Assembly (NCBI GenBank): GCA_944320235.1
Contig: CALUGQ010000033.1
Coordinates: 1 to 64,000 of the forward strand
DNA: 64,000 bases
Reading direction: 5' to 3'
From: an uncultured Prevotella sp.
Lineage (GTDB): Bacteria; Bacteroidota; Bacteroidia; Bacteroidales; Bacteroidaceae
Shown: piece by piece, positions 52,220 through 61,894 of the stretch
How the letters are laid out: the number at the start of each line of letters is the position of its first letter
Position numbering within the stretch: the stretch's first letter is position 1
Notes under the pieces: model-generated
What the model saw: only the letters and a program-made list of their open reading frames with translations
The model's database searches: none
What the model was told of the DNA's origin: nothing
Made by a program: the position numbers and the translations under genes

Positions 52220-53941
52220 ATGGCTAATGACAGACGAATTATCGAATGCGTCCCTAATTTCAGTGAGGGACGCAATATGGCTGTGATAAAGCAGATAACA
52301 GACGAGATAGAGGCAATTGACGGTGTGAAACTGCTTGACGTTGACCCTGGTGAGGCAACGAATCGCACTGTTGTCACTTTTGCAGGTACCCCCGATGCTG
52401 TAGTAGAGGCTGCATTTCGTTCGGCTCGCAAAGCTGCCGAACTAATAGACATGCGCCAGCATCATGGGGCGCATCCACGTATTGGGGCAACAGATGTTTT
52501 GCCGCTTGTTCCAGTAAGCGGAGTGACGCTTGAGGAGTGTGCTGAAATGGCTCGTTGTCTGGCCCGTCGCATAGCAGAAGAGCTGAAAATACCATGCTAT
52601 TGTTATGAGGCTGCAGCTTTAAGGCCAGAACGCCGCAACCTTGCTGTATGCCGCAAGGGAGAATATGAGGCTGTTGCTGAAAGGTTGACCGACGAAGCAG
52701 AAATGCCGGATTTTGGTGCGCGTCCATACGACGAAAGCATTGCACGTACTGGGTGTACTGTGGTTGGCGCACGGGATTTCCTCATTGCCGTTAATTTCAA
52801 TCTCAACACAACGTCTACTCGCAGAGCCAATGCCGTAGCGTTCGATGTAAGAGAAAAAGGCAGGTATGAGCGCAAGGGTAATCCGATTACAGGGGAAATA
52901 GTACGTGATGCGAACGGCAACCCCGTGATGCGCCCAGGCACTCTCAAGGGAACAAAAGCTATTGGATGGTTCATCAAAGAGTATGGAATTGCCCAAGTGT
53001 CGATGAACATAACAGACATTAACGCCACGCCGTTGCACATTGCTTTTGAAGAAGTTGTACGTTCGGCTGCCGCCCGTGGTATGCGGGTTACCGGCACTGA
53101 GATTGTTGGACTTGTGCCGGAGCAGTCGTTGATAGACGCAGGCCGCTATTTCTTGTACAAACAGCATCGCTCTACAGGCATACCCAAGGAAGATATTATC
53201 CAAATTGCTGTCAAATCGCTTGGGCTTGACGATTTAAAGCCTTTTGTGGCTGAAGAGAAAGTGATTGAGAGACTGCTTGACAACAGCAAGACAAGTGAAA
53301 GCACGCATCTTACAAACTTTTCTGTGGCGGGCTTCGCAAATGAGACTATGCGCGAATCACCTGCGCCGGGAGGTGGTTCTGTATCTGCGTATATGGGAAC
53401 TCTTGGTGCCGCTCTCGGAACCATGGTTGCCAATCTTTCTGCACATAAGCCTGGATGGGATGACCGCTGGGAAGAGTTCAGCCGGTGGGCAGACCGCGGT
53501 GCAGAGCTTGAGAACGAGCTGTTGAGACTTGTTGATGAGGATACGGTGGCTTTCAACCGTATCATGGCGGCTTTCGCCCTGCCCAAAAGTACAGAAGCGG
53601 ATAGGCTGACTCGCTCACAGGCAATACAGGCTGCGACACTATATGCAGCAGAGGTACCACTGAAGACTATGAAAGCTTCGTCTAAGGTATTTGACATCTG
53701 CCGTGCAATGGTCGCGACTGGTAATCCAAACAGTGTGTCCGATGCCGGCGTAGGTGTCTTGGCTGCACGCGCAGCTGTGCTTGGGGCAGGACTTAATGTT
53801 AAAATCAATGCAGTCTCGCTTAAGAATAAGTCTAAAGCGGAGTCTTTGATTGCTGAAGCTGAAGCACTTATGAAAAATGCCGTAAAAGCCGAGTCGGAGA
53901 TTATGGCAATGGTTGATAACGTAATAAACCCAAACCGATGA
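52220..53941 (+). CDS. ftcD: Bifunctional glutamate formimidoyltransferase / formimidoyl-THF cyclodeaminase
   Basis: Last step of histidine breakdown: moves the formimino group of N-formimino-glutamate to tetrahydrofolate, then releases ammonia to leave methenyl-THF. 573 residues. Transferase part at about 1-325 (RRIIECVPNFSEGRN, DPGEATNRTVVTFAG, RQHHGAHPRIGATDVLPLVPV, then GTEIVGLVPEQSLIDAGRYFL). Cyclodeaminase part at about 355-570 (ESPAPGGGSVSAYMGTLGAALGTMVANL). Fused, as in mammals and Bacteroidetes. An alternative start at 52193 overlaps queC's stop as ATGA, the coupling used elsewhere in this operon; 52220 gives the family N-terminus. It ends by an ATGA overlap with hutU. Confidence 0.95.
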   Translation: MANDRRIIECVPNFSEGRNMAVIKQITDEIEAIDGVKLLDVDPGEATNRTVVTFAGTPDAVVEAAFRSARKAAELIDMRQHHGAHPRIGATDVLPLVPVSGVTLEECAEMARCLARRIAEELKIPCYCYEAAALRPERRNLAVCRKGEYEAVAERLTDEAEMPDFGARPYDESIARTGCTVVGARDFLIAVNFNLNTTSTRRANAVAFDVREKGRYERKGNPITGEIVRDANGNPVMRPGTLKGTKAIGWFIKEYGIAQVSMNITDINATPLHIAFEEVVRSAAARGMRVTGTEIVGLVPEQSLIDAGRYFLYKQHRSTGIPKEDIIQIAVKSLGLDDLKPFVAEEKVIERLLDNSKTSESTHLTNFSVAGFANETMRESPAPGGGSVSAYMGTLGAALGTMVANLSAHKPGWDDRWEEFSRWADRGAELENELLRLVDEDTVAFNRIMAAFALPKSTEADRLTRSQAIQAATLYAAEVPLKTMKASSKVFDICRAMVATGNPNSVSDAGVGVLAARAAVLGAGLNVKINAVSLKNKSKAESLIAEAEALMKNAVKAESEIMAMVDNVINPNR

Positions 53942-55965
53942 TTGTAGATAACGAACTATTTAAGGCTGAAATCAAAGCGGGCATCCCAGATACTTTGCCA
54001 GAACCAATGCCTTATGATCAAGATATAAATCATGCACCGCGGCGTAAGGATATACTTACACGTGATGAGAAGAAACTCGCCCTGCGCAATGCGTTGAGGT
54101 ATTTCCCCAAGAAGTTCCATGCAGTGCTTGCTAAAGAATTTGCAGAAGAACTTGAGAGTTATGGGCGTATTTATATGTACCGTTTCCGACCTAAGTATGA
54201 GATGTATGCACGCCCGATTGATGAATATCCACATCACTCATTGCAGGCTGCAGCAATAATGCTGATGATACAGAACAACCTCAACCCTGCAGTCGCTCAA
54301 CATCCTCATGAGCTTATTGTATATGGTGGCAATGGGGCTATATTTCAGAACTGGGCGCAGTATCGGTTGACTATGAAATATCTCAGCGAGATGACTGACG
54401 AGCAGACCTTGGTCATGTACTCCGGCCATCCAATGGGCCTTTTCCCGTCACATAGAAATGCCCCGAGGGTCGTTGTAACAAACGGCATGGTTATTCCCAA
54501 CTACTCCAAGCCTGATGATTGGGAACGCATGAACGCTCTTGGCGTGAGTCAGTACGGGCAGATGACAGCGGGCTCCTATATGTATATAGGGCCGCAGGGA
54601 ATTGTTCACGGCACCACAATCACGGTACTCAACGCTGCCCGCATGAAGATGAAGCATGAACCGGGGCGCACAGATATACATGGGATGCTCTTTGTTTCAT
54701 CTGGGCTTGGTGGAATGTCTGGTGCGCAGCCAAAGGCTGGAAACATTGCAGGAGTGGTTAGCGTTGTGGCAGAAATTAACCCATTGGCGGCTCGCAAACG
54801 TTATGAGCAGGGTTGGGTAGACGAGCTTCATGAGGACCTTGACGAGCTTATCCCCGCAATTCGTATGGCTGTGGACGTGAGACGCACGGTGTCTATGGCA
54901 TACGTAGGCAATGTGGTTGATCTTTGGGAGCGTCTTGCCAAAGAAAACATAAATGTAGACTTGGGCAGCGACCAAACCTCGCTTCACAATCCGTGGGCAG
55001 GAGGTTATTATCCCGTAGGAATGACGCTTGAAGAGTCGAAGAAGATGATGGCTGAAGACCCGGCAGAGTTTAGGGAGAGGGTGCGGATTTCACTGCGCCG
55101 TCAAGTGGCAGCCATCAACAAGCTGGCAGCCAGGGGGATGTATTTTTTTGATTATGGCAACGCATTTCTGTTGCAGTCACAACGTGCCGGGGCAGACATC
55201 ATGCAAGCTGACGGCAGGTTCCGTTATCCATCATACGTTCAAGATATAATGGGGCCGATGTTCTTTGACTATGGTTTCGGCCCTTTCCGTTGGGTATGTA
55301 CCTCTGGCAACCCCGCAGATCTTGCTGTGACCGACCGTATTGCCACAGAGGTGCTTGAAGAAATCAAGCAGACTGCCCCTGGCGAGATTGTTCATCAACT
55401 TGACGACAACATTCACTGGATACGGGAGGCTGGGCGTAACCACCTTGTTGTGGGGTCGCAGGCACGCATCCTCTATGCTGATGAGGAGGGACGCAGCAAG
55501 ATAGCCTTGGCTTTCAACGAGGCCATACGTCGCGGCGAAATAACTCGTCCAGTGGTGTTAGGCCGCGATCATCATGATGTGTCCGGAACCGATTCTCCTT
55601 TCCGTGAAACGAGCAACATATATGACGGCTCGCAGTTTTGCGCTGATATGGCTGTACAGAATGTCATCGGTGATGCATTCCGTGGGGCGACGTGGGTCTC
55701 GTTGCACAATGGCGGAGGTGTAGGTTGGGGCGAAGTTATCAACGGAGGTTTCGGTATGGTCATCGATGGCAGTGAGGACAGCGACCGCCATATTCGTGAG
55801 ATGCTCTTCTGGGATGTCAATAATGGTATTGCCCGCCGCAGCTGGGCGCGCAACGAAGGCTCTATGCACACTATAGCGCGAGTGATGGAGCGCACACCAG
55901 GACTGGAGGTCACCATGCCCAATCTCGTCAATGACAGTCTCCTTGACGCTGTACTAGGAAATTGA
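53938..55965 (+). CDS. hutU: Urocanate hydratase, long form
   Basis: Converts urocanate to imidazolonepropionate using tightly bound NAD+. 675 residues, longer than the ~557 of the well-studied bacterial enzymes; the extra length lies mostly in an N-terminal segment (AEIKAGIPDTLPEPMPYDQDINHAPRRKDILTRDEKKLALRNALRYFP) and a few insertions. Core motifs: LIVYGGNGAIFQNWAQYRLTMKYL, TLVMYSGHPMGLFPSHRNAPRVVVTNGMVIPNYS, GQMTAGSYMYIGPQGIVHGT, YFFDYGNAFLLQSQRAGAD, FGPFRWVCTSGNPADLAVTD and VGWGEVINGGFGMVIDG. Long urocanase is normal in Bacteroidetes. 118 bp without a gene separate it from hutH. Confidence 0.96.
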   Translation: MIVDNELFKAEIKAGIPDTLPEPMPYDQDINHAPRRKDILTRDEKKLALRNALRYFPKKFHAVLAKEFAEELESYGRIYMYRFRPKYEMYARPIDEYPHHSLQAAAIMLMIQNNLNPAVAQHPHELIVYGGNGAIFQNWAQYRLTMKYLSEMTDEQTLVMYSGHPMGLFPSHRNAPRVVVTNGMVIPNYSKPDDWERMNALGVSQYGQMTAGSYMYIGPQGIVHGTTITVLNAARMKMKHEPGRTDIHGMLFVSSGLGGMSGAQPKAGNIAGVVSVVAEINPLAARKRYEQGWVDELHEDLDELIPAIRMAVDVRRTVSMAYVGNVVDLWERLAKENINVDLGSDQTSLHNPWAGGYYPVGMTLEESKKMMAEDPAEFRERVRISLRRQVAAINKLAARGMYFFDYGNAFLLQSQRAGADIMQADGRFRYPSYVQDIMGPMFFDYGFGPFRWVCTSGNPADLAVTDRIATEVLEEIKQTAPGEIVHQLDDNIHWIREAGRNHLVVGSQARILYADEEGRSKIALAFNEAIRRGEITRPVVLGRDHHDVSGTDSPFRETSNIYDGSQFCADMAVQNVIGDAFRGATWVSLHNGGGVGWGEVINGGFGMVIDGSEDSDRHIREMLFWDVNNGIARRSWARNEGSMHTIARVMERTPGLEVTMPNLVNDSLLDAVLGN

Positions 55966-56083
55966 GATATCAGTTACGGTATATGAGGTTTGGGTATCGC
56001 AACAAGTAATCCCCAATTTGCAACTCATCCAAACTTGTATCTTGTAATTTCAAACTCTAAACACGCACTTCAAAACTCATATT

Positions 56084-57574
56084 ATGATTCATGAAATATC
56101 GGCCGAACACTTGACGATAGAACGTATCGGTGAGATAATAAGCAAAGGTTATAAACTCAAGCTCAGCGACGATGCCCGAAGCAGGATTGAGTATTGCCGT
56201 GAGTACCTCGACCGCAAGATTGTAGAGAACAATGCCCCTATCTATGGTGTAACCACTGGCTTTGGTTCGCTTTGCAATGTCTCCATCGGCAAAGATCACT
56301 TGGCTCAATTGCAGAAAAATCTCATGATGTCCCATGCCTGCGGCACTGGCGATCGTGTTCCCAACGAGATAGTGAAGATAATGCTTCTGCTCAAGATACA
56401 GTCGCTTAGCTACGGCTACTCTGGCTGTAAGCTCGATACAGTGGAGCGACTTGTCGACTTTTTCAACAATGACGTTTACCCTGTGGTCTATATGCAAGGT
56501 TCGCTTGGTGCCTCTGGCGACCTCGTTCCTTTGGCCCATCTTTCACTACCTCTGGTAGGTCTTGGCGAGGTTGAGTGGCGCGGCAAGGTGATGAGTGGTT
56601 CCGAGGCTTTGCGCAAGAACGGTTGGAAGCCAATACAACTAGCCTCGAAGGAAGGTCTTGCACTTCTCAACGGAACGCAGAATATGAGTGCTTTCGCAGT
56701 ATGGGCCATACTCAATGGCACGCGGCTCAGCGATTGGGCTGACACCATAGCTGCCATGTCGCTTGATGCATATTGCGGACTCGCAGAGCCGTTCACCGAT
56801 GCCGTCCATCAAGTGCGTCCGCATCGTGGCCAGTTAGAGACAGCGCGACGTATGCGTGGGCTGCTTGCTGGCAGCGAGATAGTGGCCAAGCCAAAGGAAT
56901 ACGTACAAGACCCATATTCTTTCCGCTGCATACCGCAAGTACATGGAGCGGTGAAAGATACTTTGGCCTATACTCGCTCTGTAATTGATACAGAGATTAA
57001 CTCCGCCACAGACAACCCGACTGTATGCCCTGGAGATGACCTTATCATCTCTGCGGGTAATTTCCACGGAGAACCAATTGCCTTGCCGCTCGATTTCCTC
57101 TCTATCGCCATGAGTGAGTTGGCCGACATCTCAGAGCGTCGCACTTACAAGCTCGTTTCTGGTACACGCGGCTTGCCAAGTTTCCTTGTGGCTAATCCTG
57201 GTGTGAACAGTGGCTTCATGATAACCCAGTATACTGCAGCCTCCATTGTGAGCCTCAATAAGAGTCTCTGTACTCCCGCCTCTGTTGACAGTATACCGTC
57301 GAGCCAGGGCCAGGAAGATCATGTGAGCATGGGGGCGAATGCTGCCATTAAGCTATATAAGGTAATGCTTAACGTTCGCCGTGTGCTGGCCATTGAGCTG
57401 TTCAACGCAGCCCAGGCACTCGATTTCCGTCGTCCACTCCGCTCCTCCCCAGCCATTGAGGCCGTACACGCTGCTTACCGCTGCTCCGTACCTTTCATCG
57501 TCAACGACGAGGTGATGTACCCTCACATTGCCAGTTCTGTCAAATTCCTCGAAAGCGATGCGCCTGCTTGTTGA
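56084..57574 (+). CDS. hutH: Histidine ammonia-lyase
   Basis: Deaminates L-histidine to urocanate, first step of the pathway. 496 residues. The self-forming MIO cofactor triad is Ala143-Ser144-Gly145 in GSLGASGDLVPLAHL. Further motifs are YGVTTGFGSLC near residue 53, NGTQNMSAF, SGNFHGEPIALPLDFL, and QYTAASIVSLNKSLCTPASVDSIPSSQGQEDHVSMG. The last codons overlap the start of hutI (17 bp). Induction by histidine or urocanate is expected by analogy; no hutC-like repressor gene is in the window. Confidence 0.97.
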   Translation: MIHEISAEHLTIERIGEIISKGYKLKLSDDARSRIEYCREYLDRKIVENNAPIYGVTTGFGSLCNVSIGKDHLAQLQKNLMMSHACGTGDRVPNEIVKIMLLLKIQSLSYGYSGCKLDTVERLVDFFNNDVYPVVYMQGSLGASGDLVPLAHLSLPLVGLGEVEWRGKVMSGSEALRKNGWKPIQLASKEGLALLNGTQNMSAFAVWAILNGTRLSDWADTIAAMSLDAYCGLAEPFTDAVHQVRPHRGQLETARRMRGLLAGSEIVAKPKEYVQDPYSFRCIPQVHGAVKDTLAYTRSVIDTEINSATDNPTVCPGDDLIISAGNFHGEPIALPLDFLSIAMSELADISERRTYKLVSGTRGLPSFLVANPGVNSGFMITQYTAASIVSLNKSLCTPASVDSIPSSQGQEDHVSMGANAAIKLYKVMLNVRRVLAIELFNAAQALDFRRPLRSSPAIEAVHAAYRCSVPFIVNDEVMYPHIASSVKFLESDAPAC

Positions 57575-58793
57575 AAATATAGGCCTGCTAGTGGGGCAGC
57601 CAGCCCCTTGCGAGTTGCCTTTGCGTGGCAATGGCATGGCTATGTTACACATTCTCGAAAACGCATGGTTGCTGGCAGAGGACGGTCGCATAGCCACCTA
57701 TGGTTATATGAGCGCCCTCCCCTCGAGGGGTATTCGAGCCGATGTCTGCGTAGATGCCCTTGGCGGCGCGGTTCTTCCCGCTTGGTGCGACCCCCATACC
57801 CACATTGTATACGCAGGCAGTCGCGAGGGTGAGTTCACAGACAAGATACGTGGTCTCAGTTACGCCGAGATAGCCCGTCGTGGCGGAGGCATACTCAATT
57901 CTGCCAAACTGCTGCGTTCGCTTGACGAAGACGAACTTTACCGTCAGTCCATGCGCCGTGTCAGCGAGGTAATAGCCAAGGGTACGGGCTGTATAGAGAT
58001 AAAGAGCGGCTATGGACTCAGCGTTGATGCCGAGCTGAAGATGCTCCGAGTCATCAGCCGCATAAAAGAGAGCGCCCCGTTGCGCGTCGTCGCCACTTTC
58101 CTCGGTGCCCACGCAGTACCCAGCGGCATGGGCCGCGAGGAGTATGTCAACCTCATAGTGCGCGAGATGCTGCCCGAAGTGGGCCGCGAGATGCTTGCTG
58201 ACTTCGTAGACGTGTTCTGTGATGAAGGCTTCTTCACGCCCGCTGATACCGCTCGCATACTTGATGCTGCTGCCCGTTGGGGCTTAAAGCCCAAGGTACA
58301 CGTTGACGAGCTTGCCGCAACAGGTGGGCTGCGCGTGGCCGTTGAGCACGGTGCCATTTCCGTAGACCACTTAGAGCATATGCCTGCCTCTGAGCTTGCC
58401 ATACTGCGGGACAGCACAGTAGTGCCAACTGTACTGCCTGGTGCGTCTTTCTTCCTCAATATGCCATACGCCCCTGCACGCAGTATAATAGACAGCGGGC
58501 TGCCATTGGCGCTGGCCAGCGACTACAACCCTGGCTCCACACCTTCTGGCGATATGAAGTTTGTATGTTCGCTTGCCTGCATAAAGATGCGCCTGCTGCC
58601 TGCCGAGGCTGTCAATGCTGCCACCGTAAATGCAGCCATTGCTATGGGCCTCGGGGCTGACTACGGTTCAATCGCGCCAGGCAAGGTCGCAAACTTTTTT
58701 ATAACTGAACCTGTGCCGTCTGTTGATTTCATACCCTACGCATACACGACCCCTATCATCAAACGAGTGTTCCTCAGGGGAAAGGAAGTATGA
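57558..58793 (+). CDS. hutI: Imidazolonepropionase
   Basis: Metal-dependent amidohydrolase converting imidazolonepropionate to N-formimino-glutamate. 411 residues. Metal site AWCDPHTHIVYAGSREGEF, then RGGGILNSAKLLRSLDEDELY, IEIKSGYGLSVDAELKML, ATFLGAHAVPSGM, KVHVDELAATGG, AISVDHLEHMPASEL, and ALASDYNPGSTPSGDMKFVCSLAC. The open frame begins at 57528, but the ATG at 57558 overlaps hutH by only 17 bp and starts the family's N-terminal strand MRLLVENIGLL. Last gene of the operon. Confidence 0.96.
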   Translation: MRLLVENIGLLVGQPAPCELPLRGNGMAMLHILENAWLLAEDGRIATYGYMSALPSRGIRADVCVDALGGAVLPAWCDPHTHIVYAGSREGEFTDKIRGLSYAEIARRGGGILNSAKLLRSLDEDELYRQSMRRVSEVIAKGTGCIEIKSGYGLSVDAELKMLRVISRIKESAPLRVVATFLGAHAVPSGMGREEYVNLIVREMLPEVGREMLADFVDVFCDEGFFTPADTARILDAAARWGLKPKVHVDELAATGGLRVAVEHGAISVDHLEHMPASELAILRDSTVVPTVLPGASFFLNMPYAPARSIIDSGLPLALASDYNPGSTPSGDMKFVCSLACIKMRLLPAEAVNAATVNAAIAMGLGADYGSIAPGKVANFFITEPVPSVDFIPYAYTTPIIKRVFLRGKEV

Positions 58794-58836
58794 TTTGATG
58801 ACACAAAAGGGAATCCCAGAAGTCTTTTCGTAATTA

Positions 58837-58895
58837 ATGCCTCCATGCATATTCGGCAGAATCCAGCCAGTTGTAGTGGAGGCATATTGTTTGTT
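58837..58895 (+). terminator. Terminator of the hut operon
   Basis: ATGCCTCCA (58837-58845) pairs with TGGAGGCAT (58877-58885), 31-base loop, followed by ATTGTTTGTTTTT. It begins about 43 bp after the hutI stop. The ~190 bp beyond contain no gene; an inverted pair CAACACAG (59000-59007) / CTGTGTTG (59057-59064) precedes the next gene. Confidence 0.7.
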
Positions 58896-59078
58896 TTTAG
58901 AATCCCCACTGTCAACATCTTTCCGATGAAGATGGTCTCGTGGTTTTGATATTGCTTTTATTCATTTAGCCTGGTTGTACTCGAATGTTCATATCACTGC
59001 AACACAGGTTAACGTCGTGGAAACATTCTTGTAAATGCAACTTCATGTCTGCGTTGCTGTGTTGTAATTCCTTTGCCC

Positions 59079-59086
59079 GACCTTTG
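59079..59086 (+). promoter_or_regulatory. Weak -7 box for the TonB receptor
   Basis: GACCTTTG differs from TAnnTTTG by its first base only; TTG at 59054 lies 22 bp upstream. If used, transcription starts near 59090, just before the ATG at 59095, so the ATG at 59116 may be the real start. Confidence 0.35.
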
Positions 59087-59094
59087 CATCCGAA

Positions 59095-61821
59095 ATGAAA
59101 GCAAAGGGAAACAGAATGAAGAGAGTTTGGAAATGCGTAGGAACAGTAGCGTTTACATCGCTGATTGCCGTTCAAGCACTGGGGGCTTCGCCCGACATTG
59201 ATGTCAATGTAAAAGGTAGGATAAAGGATAGCCAGTCGAAGGAGCCGCTGATTGGTGCAACTGTGAAGGTGGTTGGTAGCAACATTGCCACCGTGACCGA
59301 TGCCGAGGGCAACTTCTGCCTCACGGGGATGGCCGATGGCGTTTATGACATTGAAATAAAGTACGTTGGCTACAAGACGGCCGTGAAGCGGCAGTTAAAG
59401 GTAGAGGACAACCGGGTTACCACGCTCGATTTTGAATTGCAGGTCGACGACCATAAGCTAAAGGATGTGGTTGTGGTTGCCAAGGCCAACCGCGAGTCAG
59501 AAAATGTAACGCTTATGGAGCAAAAAGCTGCTGTGATAGCTGTGCAGTCGGTTGGGGCGCAGGAACTCTCGCGCAAGGGTGTCGGTGATGCTGAAGCTGC
59601 CGTGGCCAAAGTTTCTGGCATATCTAAGCAGGATGGTGTAAAGAATGTATTTGTACGCGGGCTAGGTGACCGCTACAACATGACGATGCTCAATCGTTTC
59701 CCAATACCTTCGGAAGACCCTGAGTACAAGAACATTGCGCTCGACTTTTTCTCAACGGACATTATACAGTCCGTCGAAGTAAACAAAGCCTTCTACGGCA
59801 ACACTCCTGCTGACGTGGCCGGAGCAGCCATTAACATAAGTTCTAAGGAGCTTGTGGGTGACGGGAAACTGTCACTCAGTGTATCTGGCGGATTCAATAC
59901 TCAGACTGTTTCGTCCGACTTCAAGAGGCTGGATTGCGTAAACCTCTTTGGCTTTGCCGATAAGTCGCAACCAGGCGAGAATATAAGTTCCTATCATTTT
60001 GCGAACGCGCTCGACCCCAGCAGCCAAAGCTTGCAGGTAGACCAGAGTTATTCCATCTCAGGTGGCAAGGAATTCAAGATAGCTGGCAACCCTTTGTCAT
60101 TCTTCTTTGTAGCATCCCACAGCAAGGACTTCACCTACTATGATGAGGAGGTGCGCAACACCATCACCAGTGGCAGGCTCTCGCAAGATATGGATGGTAA
60201 TATATCTAAGGTAGAGACAAGTCAGATAGCAATGGCCAACATTGATTATAAGCACAACAAGAAGCACAATATTGGCTACAACTTCATGCTTGTTCACGCC
60301 TCGAGCGAGACGGTCGGCGACTATCTTGGTATGGACAACGATTATCAGTCGTCCGACACTTACGAGGGTTTCATGCGCCGTCAGCAGACCAACGACAACC
60401 TGCTTTGGGTCAATCAGCTTAGCACTAAATGGGATTTGGGCAGAGGCTTCGCTTTGGATGCTGGTGTGTCGTACAACATCATAAACGGGAGTGAACCAGA
60501 CCGCCGCATAAACAATCTCGTCAAGACTGACGATGGATATGTGCCTATGAAAGGCACAGGCATACAGCAGCGTTATTTCTCTGAGCTTGATGAGAAAGAT
60601 TTGAATTTCCGCGCCGCGCTGACATACAAGCTCAATGACGGATTCGATCAGCGTTCAAACGTTGCTCTGGGCTACATCGGCCGCATTGTAGACGATTCAT
60701 TCGAAGCTGTCGAGTACGATATGTCGGTAGTACACCAGCCCATGTTCAATATGGCAGACCTCAGCTTCGATGGCTTCTTTGACCAGGCTGGTTTTGAGGA
60801 TGGGGACTTCCTGCTTGACCGCAATGTTGATAAATATACCGTTGACAAGGACATCCATTCAGTCTACGCAGAGGCCACATACCAACTTACGCGTCAGCTC
60901 ACGGCCAATTTCGGATTGAAATACGATGATGTAAGGCTTTGTGTTGCTTACGACGTGAACAGGCACGGCAGTCAGGGCGAGCAGGAGATAGACAAGTCAT
61001 ACTTCTTACCGAGCCTCAACCTGCGCTATGACCTTACGGGCAAGCACACACTGCGATTCGCAGCAAGCAAGACTTACACCCTGCCACAGGCCAAGGAGAT
61101 ATCGCCTTTTCGTTACGTTGGCGTAAGTTTCAAGAGTCAGGGTAATCCCGACCTTAAGCCTTCTGACAACTATAATGTAGACCTTAAATGGGACTATTAT
61201 ATCTCTCCATCGGAAATCTTCTCCGTGACAGGCTTCTATAAGTACATAAAGAATCCAATCTCGCGTATTGAGATAGCCAGTGCTGGGGGCTTTCTCTCTT
61301 ACGAGAACATCGCCAACCATGCTACGGCGGCCGGTGTAGAAGTGGAATTGAAGAAGCACCTCCTTTCAAGCCCGCTCAAAGACAACGGCCTTAGCCGACT
61401 CTCGTTTGGTGTTAATGGCGCTTATACTTTTACCAAAGCTAAGGTTCCTTTGGCAACCGATCCTTCTGGCTCACAACTTGAAGGTGCTGCGCCGTGGATT
61501 GTCAATGCAGACATAAACTACTTACTCCGCCGTGGAAGCAACTCGTTCAATGCGGCTTTGGTGCTCAATTATTTCAGTGACCGCATTTATACTATCGGCA
61601 CAGAGGGCTATCAAGACATCGTCGAAAATGGCATACCATCGCTCGATTTTGTAGTTTCAGGACAGATTGGACGCCATTTCAACGTTAGCTTCAAGGCTCG
61701 TAATCTGCTGAACTCTGCCCATCAGCTTACCCGCAAAGGCAACGCTACGGGTGAAGAGGTAGTGCTGAGCAAATACCGCAAGGGTATTGATCTTGGCATA
61801 GGGCTGACTTACAATTTCTAA
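59095..61821 (+). CDS. TonB-dependent outer-membrane receptor
   Basis: 908-residue beta-barrel transporter. Signal peptide in CVGTVAFTSLIAVQALGA. Next is a carboxypeptidase-regulatory-like (Ig) domain at about 38-120 (VKGRIKDSQSKEPLIGATVKVVGSNIATVTDAEGNFCLTGM), then the plug at about 145-270 (VGAQELSRKGVGDAEAAVAKVSGISKQDGVKNVFVRGLGDRYNMTMLNRFPIP, GNTPADVAGAAINISSKEL), then the barrel, which ends IDLGIGLTYNF with the C-terminal aromatic residue. No SusC-specific features and no susD partner, but a tandem-repeat lipoprotein gene follows after 73 bp. Substrate unknown. The nearer ATG at 59116 (after AAAGGGAAACAG) is a reasonable alternative start. Confidence 0.93.
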   Translation: MKAKGNRMKRVWKCVGTVAFTSLIAVQALGASPDIDVNVKGRIKDSQSKEPLIGATVKVVGSNIATVTDAEGNFCLTGMADGVYDIEIKYVGYKTAVKRQLKVEDNRVTTLDFELQVDDHKLKDVVVVAKANRESENVTLMEQKAAVIAVQSVGAQELSRKGVGDAEAAVAKVSGISKQDGVKNVFVRGLGDRYNMTMLNRFPIPSEDPEYKNIALDFFSTDIIQSVEVNKAFYGNTPADVAGAAINISSKELVGDGKLSLSVSGGFNTQTVSSDFKRLDCVNLFGFADKSQPGENISSYHFANALDPSSQSLQVDQSYSISGGKEFKIAGNPLSFFFVASHSKDFTYYDEEVRNTITSGRLSQDMDGNISKVETSQIAMANIDYKHNKKHNIGYNFMLVHASSETVGDYLGMDNDYQSSDTYEGFMRRQQTNDNLLWVNQLSTKWDLGRGFALDAGVSYNIINGSEPDRRINNLVKTDDGYVPMKGTGIQQRYFSELDEKDLNFRAALTYKLNDGFDQRSNVALGYIGRIVDDSFEAVEYDMSVVHQPMFNMADLSFDGFFDQAGFEDGDFLLDRNVDKYTVDKDIHSVYAEATYQLTRQLTANFGLKYDDVRLCVAYDVNRHGSQGEQEIDKSYFLPSLNLRYDLTGKHTLRFAASKTYTLPQAKEISPFRYVGVSFKSQGNPDLKPSDNYNVDLKWDYYISPSEIFSVTGFYKYIKNPISRIEIASAGGFLSYENIANHATAAGVEVELKKHLLSSPLKDNGLSRLSFGVNGAYTFTKAKVPLATDPSGSQLEGAAPWIVNADINYLLRRGSNSFNAALVLNYFSDRIYTIGTEGYQDIVENGIPSLDFVVSGQIGRHFNVSFKARNLLNSAHQLTRKGNATGEEVVLSKYRKGIDLGIGLTYNF

Positions 61822-61894
61822 CTGAATGTACCCTAATATATCAGACAGATACTTTAATTGAATCAACAAACCAATATTTAACTTAATTATCGAC

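Noticed and set aside
58794-59094. Riboswitch ahead of the TonB receptor
   Set aside because: No cobalamin, TPP or other conserved box is visible; only an 8-bp inverted pair with a 49-base loop.
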